Source: Vanessa cardui
Taxonomy: Eukaryota; Arthropoda; Insecta; Lepidoptera; Nymphalidae
Assembly: GCF_905220365.1 (NCBI RefSeq)
Contig: NC_061129.1
Span: 13,702,803-13,766,802 of the forward strand
Direction of reading: 5' to 3'
Length of the DNA stretch: 64,000 bases
The notes under the pieces are model-generated. The model made no database searches, was not told the origin of the DNA, and was given only the letters and a program-made list of their open reading frames with translations. The first letter of the stretch is position 1; every line of letters starts with the position of its first letter. This document shows, piece after piece, positions 47,520 to 56,941 of this stretch. The position numbers and the translations under genes were made by a program.

Positions 47520-49313
47520 TTAAAAAATAATATCAACAAAACAGTAATTATTACGATTTAAGTATTTTTAATAAAAATATAAACAAATAAAAAATTAATT
47601 ATGCTCTTCTTTTTTTATTTAACATGGATGGAGGAAACGGCCCATTCGATTAGTGATCATCAATTCTCAGAAACATACATCTGACAATCTTCTCAACGAG
47701 AAGAGCTATAAGGTATGCTCACGAAGATCCTTTAAATTTCTCCATCAGGGACAGTATTCGGAAACCCGTAGATTATTTCAAGTATCAATCTAATACTGAA
47801 GCTCAAATACTGGTTTTCATACTTCTTACTTAAAAAAAGAAGAACTTGCATGCAAACTTTCATACACAATTTCGTCGGGATCTTTCAAAAATAACGAAAT
47901 TCCATACAAATTTACATCCCATTCCCAGCCATTGGAAGATGAATTAAAAAAAAAAACTTAGTGCAAGTGTAAACAAAAATTCCATAATTTTATTTTCCAG
48001 AATTAGTATCACAGTGTATGTTAGCGCATTATCTGTTAATCAGTTAGTATGTATGTATATATAACCTAATTAATAAAACAACTGGCAATAATTGATATTA
48101 TATAAGATTACATTTTCTATCAGATTAATATAAATATAATTAGCGATAAATGACGTCATTAAATAACCAGTTTCTGCTAGGGGACATAAAATCCAGAACC
48201 GATTCGTGGGGTCCTTTTTAACGATTCCAGCACCATTTAACTAAACGTATTAGCGGGGGAAGGGTTGTAAACAGATCAAGTAAAAGGATCCGATGTTTTT
48301 ATTTCCGCAATTTAGAGGGCTCAGTCTAATCTCCCTTGCAATTAATTTATTTAAACCGTGTTTTTTATATTTATCGAATTTGTTCTTTTTAGCGTACTGG
48401 CCGAATTTAATTTCTATTGACGGATTTTTCTTTGTTTAAAAAAAATTAACAGCCTAAAAAACAGTTCTCTTGATAAAAGAGGTTTTATAACTTAACGATA
48501 AACCAAATAATAAAAAACAAAAACAATGCGATTTAGCTATTCTTCCCTTCTACTAGGTATTGAAAAAATTACCTTTACCTTTACTTAACAGACTCAAGAG
48601 GTCATTTCACCAAAATGCTACAATCCTAAACGATATTGATATCTACAATTATACATATATGTAGGTTTCCTTACGATGTTTACCACCAACACCCAGCAAG
48701 AAAGAACTCGGGACCTTCGTTAATCGTTTCCTCCTTGACTGTGGTATAAGGAGTCTCCAACTTGGTTGTGTCCCGGCATGGCTCGAAAAACAAGGTTTTA
48801 CATAAAATTTTACAACCAAACATATAAATCGTAAAAAATGCTCTTTTTAGTGCGTGCGTTTAGTGCATGATTTTACTTATAAAAAAAAAACAACACAATC
48901 AAACATCAAAAAGAGTAATATGGGATAATACAGTATTATAGAAACCAGAAAAGTTTTTTCAACACTAATATAGAATGAGACCACAATTTTATATTACAGA
49001 GAATATCATTAAATTTCTGTGATAAAAAGTTTCAACCAACTTTCGTTTTTAAATTTAACTTGAATTTTTAAATCTAATTCTCGTATCCTAACGACCGCGG
49101 TCTCGCCACTCGCTCCAATCTCTCATTCATTTGGGGTTAAGTTTGTTAGACTCTTTTAATTTTCCATCGAAATCAAATGCAAGCAATTACTTAAAAAACA
49201 CCGAGTTGTGTACTGAAGCTGAAAGTAAATGTAAATAAAAAATAAGAGAGCACAGGGTGGTTTTTTTCAAAAGTGTGTTCCGTACAAAATTAACTTTCTT
49301 ATAATATTTATAA
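47520..49313. other. Unassigned DNA
   Basis: Unique except for the candidate regulatory segment at 48150. No gene. Confidence 0.5.
48150..48360. promoter_or_regulatory. Candidate regulatory segment
   Basis: Contains TGACGTCATT (CRE-like, 48151-48160), GATTCGTGGGGTCCTTTTTA, GTATTAGCGGGGGAAGGGTT and GCAATTAATTTATTTAAACC. Unique in the window. Confidence 0.2.
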
Positions 49314-49616
49314 AGTAACAGCCTATAAATTTCCCATTACTGGGCTAATAGCTTCCTCTCACATTAAGGAGAGGGCTTGGAACATATTCCACCACGCTGT
49401 TCCAATGCGGGTTGGTGGAATGCACTTGTGGCAGAATTTCATTGAAATTAGACTAGACTTAACTTACTGTTAGTAGACACATGCAGATTTCAACGCCGAG
49501 CACGAGATGAATTATAAACACAAATTAAGCACATATATATAGTGGTGCTTGCCTGGGTTTGATCCCGCAATCATCGGTTAAAATTTACGCCATCTCACAC
49601 TGGGCCACTGGTTCTG
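49314..49616 (-). mobile_element. SINE-A copy with rearranged head and small insertion
   Basis: Tail AACAGCCTATAAATTTCCCA to head. An extra AGACTTAACTTACTGTTAGT-like stretch interrupts the body near 49455. The head end reads CCATCTCACACTGGGCCACT, in which CATCTCA and CCACT are in swapped order compared with other copies. Confidence 0.75.
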
Positions 49617-49953
49617 ACCATCGGGGTTGCCAACACTACTAAATTACAGATGATTTGGAAAACAATTTTGGCAAAAATATCCTCTATCTTTCAAATGCCA
49701 TTTTCCCGGGTCTTAGGATATACAGTTTTACAAGCAAGTCGCAAGTAAATCATAGTAGGTATTACATGAAAGATTAATTACAGGATTTCCAACATGTTGC
49801 GTAACCCTAAATGAACCCAGACTCCACGTTCCCTTGAGCAAAGAAACATGAGGGTAGAAATAAAATTATAACGACGGCGCACGCGTTAAATCAAAATATT
49901 TACATGAAAACATTCTCTGTCACACAGGTGGCATAATATAACTATACTAATAT

Positions 49954-50010
49954 AAACCCTGTCCTTAATGAGAGAGGAGGCATTAGCCCAGCAGTGGGAA
50001 GTTTGTTACT
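49954..50010 (+). mobile_element. SINE-A tail fragment
   Basis: CCCTGTCCTTAATGAGAGAG followed by GCATTAGCCCAGCAGTGGGA and GTTACT: the last 55 bases of SINE-A only. Confidence 0.7.
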
Positions 50011-50185
50011 TTACTAATATAAATTAAAATCATTATATAAATAAAATAAAGGAGACTGACTCGATCATTTATTTAGAAAACTAATAGAACAGTAGGAAGC
50101 GTTATTGTTTTTTAAATAACTTACTTAGTGGTTTTAAATGGTGCGATCCCATCTCGGTAGGTACCCCACTTATCATACATTATTT

Positions 50186-50260
50186 TGTAGTGCTTGCCAA
50201 ATTTGAATCCGCAAACATTGCGTAAGTTTCTCATGACCTAACCACCGTACCATATCAGCT
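50186..50260 (-). mobile_element. SINE-A head, diverged
   Basis: Plus-strand GTAGTGCTTGCCAAATTTGA, B-box-like TTGAATCCGCAAACATTGCG and CTAACCACCGTACCATATCA correspond to the reversed SINE-A head. Confidence 0.6.
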
Positions 50261-50779
50261 AAGTCATATAGACTGTCAAGTATAAGTTGGCGTTCCTGTG
50301 GCAGCACCTGCTACAACTTTGTTTTGCCACTTTTCTGTTTATTTTACCAATATCTCCCTAGAAAATAATTCTCTACGTCTCATTTTTAAAATATTTTGGG
50401 TAAGTTTTCTTAATAAGGGCAAATAAAACAAATAAGATATTAAAGGGACAAAAAAAAAATTAGTACATGTTTTTGTCACACGCCAACTTACACTTGACGC
50501 GCTATATAAAAGAAACTAATAATACCTACGTTCATAAATCAGCTGTCATAACATGCTGAACAAAACAACTAGAAACTAGACATAACACATTCTAACTTCT
50601 CGCACTAATTGGCGTATGAAGACTTCAGAGCCACGCTTGGCTTCTCACACAAACTCTTACATACTTCCAACATTTCAATGTGCTAAAGAAACACCCGCAA
50701 AGAAACTACGCACGTGTCGCACACAGACGCAGTTTTAAGTGTGTGTGTTGTTGTTTGTGTGTGCTATTTGTTAATAATA

Positions 50780-51734
50780 GGTTGGGGAAAAAGTTTCTTC
50801 GTATTTTATATGAAATTTCAAAAAGTTTTTTTATAGTTTATTTACATTTGAATAAAGTATGTAGGTGCCATTTTGTTCCATAATTTTTTGCCATCTTGTT
50901 GGTAGTGACATGATCCCATTGCTGTAAAAATTTTGGGGCTTCTGGCTCATAATGAATGATGCCCTTCCAATCCCACCATACACACAGCATTACCTTGTTG
51001 CGAGTTAATCCGGGTTTTGTTACAGTCTGTGAAGCTTGACCGGCCTTTGACCACGATCTTTTTCGCACGTTTTTGTCGTATGTGATCCCACTTTTCATCA
51101 CCAGTTATCAGCTTCTTCAAAAATGGTTCGGTTTCATTACGTCGTAATAAAGAATCACAAATGAGTACACGGTTCATTAGGTTTCTTTCAGTGAGTTCAT
51201 GAGGCATCCATATATCGAGCTTTTTTGTGTACCCAACTTTATTCAAATGAGTCAAAACCGTTTTGTGGTCAATTGCCAGTTGTTCAGCTACATCGTAACT
51301 ACTAATATGCCGATCTTGCTCCACTTTTTCAAAAATGGCATCAATTTTGTCCGTAACAGGACGACCAGAGCGAGATGCATCTTTGATATCAAAATTTCCG
51401 GCTTGAAAACGCTTAAACCAAACTTGCGCTACTCTCACAGATACTGCATTAGGTCCATAAACATCACAATTTTTTTTCGCGGCTCGAGTTGCATTTTTAC
51501 CTTTTTTATGGTAAAATTTTAAAATGTATCGAATTTCTTCTTTAGATTCACTCATTTTAACAACAACAAAAACAAATGAAAATCACACAAATTCCTAATT
51601 TGAATTTGGAAGTGCCTTCTTTAAAATTAAAACTTTTTAATGATACCAAAACCAGCCAGATACAAATGGTATAGCCAAAGAGATTTTATTACAAGTTCAT
51701 GCATACTATATGCGAAAAGACTTTTTCCCCAACC
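50780..51734 (-). mobile_element. Mariner transposon, internally deleted (955 bp)
   Basis: Ends are imperfect inverted repeats of about 27 bp starting GGTTGGGGAAAAAGT, with TA on both sides (50778-50779 and 51735-51736), the Tc1/mariner target duplication. Intact mariners are about 1.3 kb, so roughly 350 bp are missing. The transposase reads on the minus strand and is broken (see the pseudogene entry). The TIRs still match, so the element might be mobilised by an intact relative; that is inference. Confidence 0.93.
50838..51555 (-). pseudogene. Mariner transposase, frameshifted and deleted
   Basis: The minus-strand ORF from 51555 starts MSESKEEIRYILKFYHKKGK and holds the paired-type helix-turn-helix DNA-binding region, including QVWFKRFQAGNFDIKDASRS. 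It then has the WMPHELTERN motif and the first catalytic Asp in ITGDEKW (near 51120-51100). Just after that the frame breaks: the continuation (ITYDKNVRKRSWSKAGQASQ, then WWDWKGIIHYE) is in another frame ending at 50838. After HYE at about 50945 the sequence jumps to the extreme C-terminal end, so the second and third catalytic Asp of the mariner D,D34D triad are absent. A normal transposase is about 345 residues. It cannot be functional. Confidence 0.9.
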
Positions 51735-52042
51735 TAATATAAAGCAAAATAAACGACAAATTAATTTTAATTTTTGAAAAATAACTAAAAGATTTAAAAC
51801 TAATATAAATTTAAAATTAACTATATTTATTATACTTTCACGACTAAATTATGAAACCAAATTTGACGAATTTTTTGTATAAATGAAGCTTTAAACTCAG
51901 GGATAACTGTACTTCTTAATACTTAAAACCTTATCACATGGCCCAACCTTTAACACGCTGGCGAATTTGCAGGCAAATACTAGTCGTACAAAAAATTGTA
52001 GTTAAATGTTACCTTGTTAATAGTGTAAATGTGAAATTTATT

Positions 52043-52232
52043 ATTAACTAGCGATCCGCCCCGTCTTCGCACGGGCGAATATCATGACCAAATGACATAA
52101 AATCATTAAAAATTGTATCCTATGTGTTATTCTGATATATAACCTATATTACTGTGTACCTTCATCCAAATCTGCTCAGTAGTTTTTTCCTACATACATC
52201 CATCCTCATAAACTTTCCGATTTATAGTACTG
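52043..52232 (+). repeat. Family-G related repeat
   Basis: TTAACTAGCGATCCGCCCCG, TCTTCGCACGGGCGAATATC, ATGACCAAATGACATAAAAT and CATCCAAATCTGCTCAGTAG, ending CGATTTATAGTACTGGTAGG. Same subfamily as 22502-22722. Confidence 0.65.
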
Positions 52233-52703
52233 GTAGGATAATGCTGCATTGTGTGAGAATTTATTCCATTTTCATTTATATAGAACAACATCAAATCAAT
52301 ACAGGCTATTATTTCCCTTTCGCTGTTTGCTATCCATTGATACTATAAATGTTTTATATTGATGTTATATTTTGTTCTTTATAATGGTAATGAGAACATG
52401 CGTTACGTTTAACCTAACTGACTTATAAATATTAAATTTGATCATTTATGAATTGCTGGTGTAAAATTACGTAGCATACTTCTGCACGTACATTAATTTT
52501 AAAAAAGTTATAAACTTTATATTACACAAGTGCAGGACTAGTTCTAAAGTATGATTTAACGTCGCTTATGCAATTCTGGCTCCAAAAATCGTAAGACGTG
52601 GCACCGAGTCCGCGAACATTACCACTTAAAATTAAATATTCACACTAGAATTAATTAAAACTACACTATCACGGCACAGCGCAATATCATACGCCTAAGT
52701 ATA

Positions 52704-53045
52704 GTACGACATAACTTAGATGTAGCATCGGCAAATATCGCAAAACCGCTCACATCCGAATTATGTACGCTATCCCAAATTATCAATATTTTTTCGTTAT
52801 TTGAATATGACCTTCACATAAACGTAATAACTTATAATATCATAATTATGACCAAACATATTCACCAATTTGACACATCGATTTACATACATGTGCACTT
52901 GCTTTCTAGGATTGAACTGATGTGGGAATCTATAGCGACGAATACCGTCGAATGGAGCGATAGGGAGCTATTTCCAGTGGTTGTGTAAATCGTCAGTAAT
53001 CGGTCTTATTGAATTTGCCGATGCTACATCTAAGTTGTGTCGTAA
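52704..53045. mobile_element. MITE, GTACGACAC family, copy 2
   Basis: Same family and orientation as the copy at 18670-18987. The left end starts GTACGACATAACTTAGATG; the right end, reversed, reads TTACGACACAACTTAGATG. TA at 52702-52703 and 53046-53047. 342 bp against 318 bp, so small internal insertions or deletions separate the copies. Confidence 0.82.
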
Positions 53046-53524
53046 TATAACATATTATAATAAAATGGAAATGAATTTTAGTATCGTTGGGTGTGCAAAG
53101 TTTAAAACATAAATTTTGAATTAAACGGGCTAAAACAGCAAAGCATCGTTCGGTGTGTACATGACATAAAACTGCCGAGGCTGAGTGGTGCGCTCGAAGA
53201 CGCTGTGGCGTTGACAAAACAATATTCAATTTTATTATTAATTTAGTAATATATTACATTAATGACCTTTCCCTAATATTAAATAATACATATGATAAGA
53301 TTCTGTTTCATGTATATCTATTCTCTACACTCACCAGAAATACTATGATTATGTGTTTTCTTTTATCTTATATAATTGTAATTGCCAATCCGGCTCTTAC
53401 GACTTTTTGAACCTATAAGATTTAGATTGTTTTCATGTCAGATGTTTAACGGCTTTGGAACATCTTCTTAAAGAATGAGATGATTGAAAGGGCTGAGACT
53501 GAATAGTGACACCAAAAAAGTCAG

Positions 53525-53812
53525 TTTTTTTATGGTATAGATTGGCGGACGAGCATATGGGCCACGTGATGGTAAGTGGTCACCATCACCCATAGACAAT
53601 GACGCTGTAAGAAATATTAACTATTCCTTACATAGTCAATGTGCCACCAACCTTGGGAACTAAGATGTTACGTCCCTTGTGCCTGTAGTTACACTGGCTC
53701 ACTCGCCCTTCAAACCGGAAGACAACAGTACTGAGTACTGTTATTTGGCGGTAGAATAACTGATGAGTGGGTGGTACCTACCCAGACGGGCTTGCACAAA
53801 GCCCTACCAATA
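53525..53812 (-). mobile_element. SINE-B copy, full length
   Basis: TTTTTTATGGTATAGATTGG to GCACAAAGCCCTACCAATAA on the plus strand. Very close to the other full-length copies. Confidence 0.88.
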
Positions 53813-53837
53813 AAGTCACATCAACATATTTAGTTTG

Positions 53838-53960
53838 TTTTATAGAATAGGTGGCAAATGAGCAGAAGGATGACCGCTGTTCATAGATATCTACACATGC
53901 AACACCAGGGGTTTTTTAGTTTAAGAAATGTGTACGCTTCTAGAAGTTTTTCAAGTCTTG
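53838..53960 (+). repeat. Family-D repeat, diverged
   Basis: TAGGTGGCAAATGAGCAGAA, ATATCTACACATGCAACACC, AGGGG, GTACGCTTCTAGAAG. It begins 25 bp after a SINE-B copy. Confidence 0.6.
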
Positions 53961-54024
53961 GCAGGTAGTTCACCGATCTTATGTGCTTCCTTACCATCCT
54001 TCGATATTTATATATAAAAATATT

Positions 54025-54162
54025 TTACCTTAATTTACTTTGTACTTTATTCTACACCACATATGTGACTACAGGACAGACAGCATGGATTCAGCCTAAA
54101 TAAAAGAGACGTACAATTTTGGCGTCCTTATCGCTACATAGCGATGTCTTCCAAGCAGCCAA
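54025..54162 (+). repeat. Family-E dispersed repeat
   Basis: ACTTTATTCTACACCACATA, GATTCAGCCTAAATAAAAGA, GTACAATTTTGGCGTCCTTA, TCGCTACATAGCGATGTCTT. Same order as the copy at 4945. Confidence 0.6.
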
Positions 54163-54661
54163 AATATTATAATTATGATAAATAAAAAAATATAAATATC
54201 TTATTATCTAGGATTTAGTCTAATTCATCAAAAAAATAATCAACTAATAACACACTTACCACGTAATTACGAATATAGAAAATATTTCAAAATAGAATTA
54301 TTTTTTTGCCAACGGTACAATATTCTAACAAACGAAAATATGTCAGCACTTTAATATCATATCCATTACGTGCATAATAGTTTAATATCAGCCACATGAA
54401 GTAGCTCTATGTACCGTTGTCTTAGTTTTTGGGAACTATCGTTTTTCTAAAGAAACAATGGCGTTATTCTTGGAGACAAAAACTTTTTGGTAGAGTTCGG
54501 TATTCAAAAACTCGAGAAACAATGAGTGTAGAACGCAATTGTAATAAAGTATGATAAAGTTCATCTTAACGAAACATCCACTCACGAAAACGCGTCTCAT
54601 CGCGTTGAGTGTGTATAACGTTTCAACATGCGTTGACAAATATAATGTAATTTCAGTAGTT

Positions 54662-54813
54662 CAACAACAACAACAACAACAACAGCCTGTAAATTCCCAC
54701 TGCTGGGGCTAAAGGGCTCCTCTCCCTTTGATGAGAAGGTTTGTCACGCTGTTCCAATGCGGGTTGGTGGAATACTCATGTGGCAGAATTTCTATGAAAT
54801 TTGTCACATGCAG
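54662..54813 (-). mobile_element. SINE-A copy lacking its head, with (CAA)n tail
   Basis: An array of seven to eight CAA units (54662-54683) borders the tail CAGCCTGTAAATTCCCACTG. The match runs to TTTGTCACATGCAG at 54813; the tRNA-like head is absent. Confidence 0.75.
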
Positions 54814-54980
54814 CATACGGTGTTATGACATTTGATTCTACATCATAATTTATATTAATATTATTTCATAGCATTTAATACTGGCATGTAACATTATTAA
54901 TTATTTTAAAAAATATTGAGACATTTGGGGCATCATTGTAAAACGAGAATATTGTTTTGGCCACCCCGAACTACTGAAAT

Positions 54981-55278
54981 AGTCGAGATGGCCCAGTGGT
55001 TAGAACGCGTCCATCTTAACCGATGGTTCAGAGTTCAAATACAGGCAAGCACTTACTAAAGATTAATGTGCTTAATTTGTGTTTATAATTCATATTGTGC
55101 TCGGCGGTGAAGGAAAACATCGTGAAGAAACCTGAATGTGTCTAATTTTATCGAAATTCCGCCACATGTGCATTCCACCAAACCTCATTGGAACAGCGTG
55201 CTAGAATATGTTCCAAATCCTCTCCGTAACGGGAGAGGAGGCCTTAGCCCAGCTGTGGGAAATTTACAGGCTGTTACT
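54981..55278 (+). mobile_element. SINE-A copy, full length
   Basis: Head TCGAGATGGCCCAGTGGTTA, B-box GAGTTCAAATAC, body TTGTGTTTATAATTCATATT, tail GCCCAGCTGTGGGAAATTTA and CAGGCTGTTACT. One of the best-preserved copies in the window. Confidence 0.85.
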
Positions 55279-55869
55279 GTTTTATTGTTGATTATGGTAC
55301 AATATCTGTCCCATTTTGAAAAGTTCCAATAGTAGATAACCATAAAATTAAAGAGGGTTCTTGATTGCAATATACTAAATTGTATAATTTAGAGGCTTCT
55401 ATAATATTAGAGGCTATATAAGCAAAAGACGTAAAAACGGAAACTTTCTAACTGAACAAATGTAGTATACATTTTGTAATATTAATATATTATACATTTT
55501 ATCATATACATAAATATTAAAGAATAGAATCGTTTTGACACCTTAGTTTCAGTATGTAAATACTGAAACTGGATTTAAAAAAAAACGCAACCACAAAAAA
55601 TGTTAATTAAAGAAGATAGGATCGAATAAAAAGAGTTTTAACGTTAGAACATTTTAAACTAAATTCTGGTTGAATTTAAAAGTTTCTAGACTGAATTTAA
55701 ACAAAAAAAAATCACAATATAAAAAGAAAACACAATTTCATTTTCAACTTATTTTGATTTGAGTAAATAATTTTGAGTATCCATTATTAGCAACAAGATA
55801 TGCCCTTATTCTACAGATTTCGTAATCAAAGCTAAAACACGAGCAATACAAGTATAATCCATTTAAAAC

Positions 55870-56060
55870 CTGTTTACCAAGAGCGCTGAACTTGCAAGTT
55901 CACCGGTGAAACTATCCTCGAGCTGAGTTTTTCCCACGCGTCAATTTTCCGCGCGATAACCCCACGATTCGGTACTAATTTAAAACTTCCCCGTACTCCA
56001 ACCGGACCATTACTCCTGCTCCAAGCAAGCTAATGTTTAAATTTATCGCTTGCCATGTAT
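55870..56060. promoter_or_regulatory. Candidate regulatory segment 3' of the RS gene
   Basis: Unique and GC-richer: GAGCGCTGAACTTGCAAGTT, CACCGGTGAAACTATCCTCG, CCACGCGTCAATTTTCCGCG, CCCCGTACTCCAACCGGACC. It lies 570-760 bases beyond the RS-gene stop. Confidence 0.2.
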
Positions 56061-56417
56061 TTTTGTTAGAGTTGAAATAAAAATTATTAGAGTTAAAATC
56101 TACTTTTTAGGGTGTATCGCGCGAGACTTTAAAATAAAACGCTAAACCATCATGAAATAGCTCTGGTTTATTTGACGATATCAACAATTTCGAAACGTAA
56201 TAAAACATGATAGAAGTAGGATGGAATTAAACTTCAAAAAGTAGCGCGTGTGAAATATAAATCTACACAATATATGTAGGTACTTGTAGGTATACGTAAT
56301 AATCAAATGTTTAATAACTTTTTTTAAATCAAAATATACACATGTGAAATTCAATTTATTTTATTAAATGATTTTGTATCCGAAATAAACGCTGGAGAAT
56401 AAATTTCAATAATCAAT

Positions 56418-56580
56418 AATAATATTATAAATGTGAAAGAAACTGTCTCTCTATTGCTCTTTCAATACCAAACCACTGAACAGAATTTGATGAAATTTGG
56501 AATGAAGCAAATTTGAACTAAAAGGAAGGACATAGTATACTCTTTTACCTAACACATGTCAACCAAACTAGATAGATAAT
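56418..56580 (+). repeat. Family-I repeat
   Basis: AATAATATTATAAATGTGAA, CTCTATTGCTCTTTCAATAC, CACTGAACAGAATTTGATGA and AATTTGGAATGAAGCAAATT. It lies just downstream of the RS-gene poly(A) signal. Confidence 0.55.
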
Positions 56581-56607
56581 AAAAAACAATGAATGCAATC
56601 GAAAAAC

Positions 56608-56613
56608 TTTATT
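56608..56613 (-). terminator. Poly(A) signal AATAAA of the RS-domain gene
   Basis: On the minus strand AATAAA starts 12 bases after the stop codon, followed by a T-rich stretch. This implies a very short 3' UTR and supports the stop position. Confidence 0.7.
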
Positions 56614-56624
56614 ACACCACAAAA

Positions 56625-56941
56625 TTAAACAGCCTGTATAAAACCTAGCTTCTTATATAAAATAACCTCCCACCTTTTGAGCTTCGCTATTGGAGCGTCG
56701 ACGTCCACTGGCTTACTTTTCTTATACTTCCTGAAGAATTCGCCGTCTACTTTCACCCTCTGGTCACAGCTGTCCCGCGATCCCGATTCTGATATCGGAT
56801 CGGATTCTATTAGGTTCCGGGAACGGGGATAGAACAGCCAACGCTTCGATCCCAAACCGTCACTCTTTAGGATTTCCTGGATACGATCTTGTCGCTTTTT
56901 CGTTGTTAGATATTTCGATTCGTTTTTTTTATGTTTGCTGG
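56625..56941 (-). CDS. RS-domain gene, coding exon 3 and stop
   Basis: Encodes residues 123-226 and the stop codon. The acceptor TTTTTCTACATTCCAG| directly precedes the exon. Lys-rich start (SKHKKNESKYLTTKKRQDRI), Ser/Asp/Glu-rich middle, and a C-terminal segment with two Trp/Tyr-containing basic patches. The reading frame also stays open upstream into the intron, but that part lacks the phase and composition of the gene. Confidence 0.8.

Noticed and set aside
49630..49650. GGTTGCCAACACTA, resembling a hAT terminal repeat
   Set aside because: No partner end and no 8-bp duplication found nearby; a short motif of this kind can occur by chance.
51199..51522. Plus-strand open frame of 107 codons
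   Set aside because: Lies antisense to the mariner transposase remnant and mirrors it.
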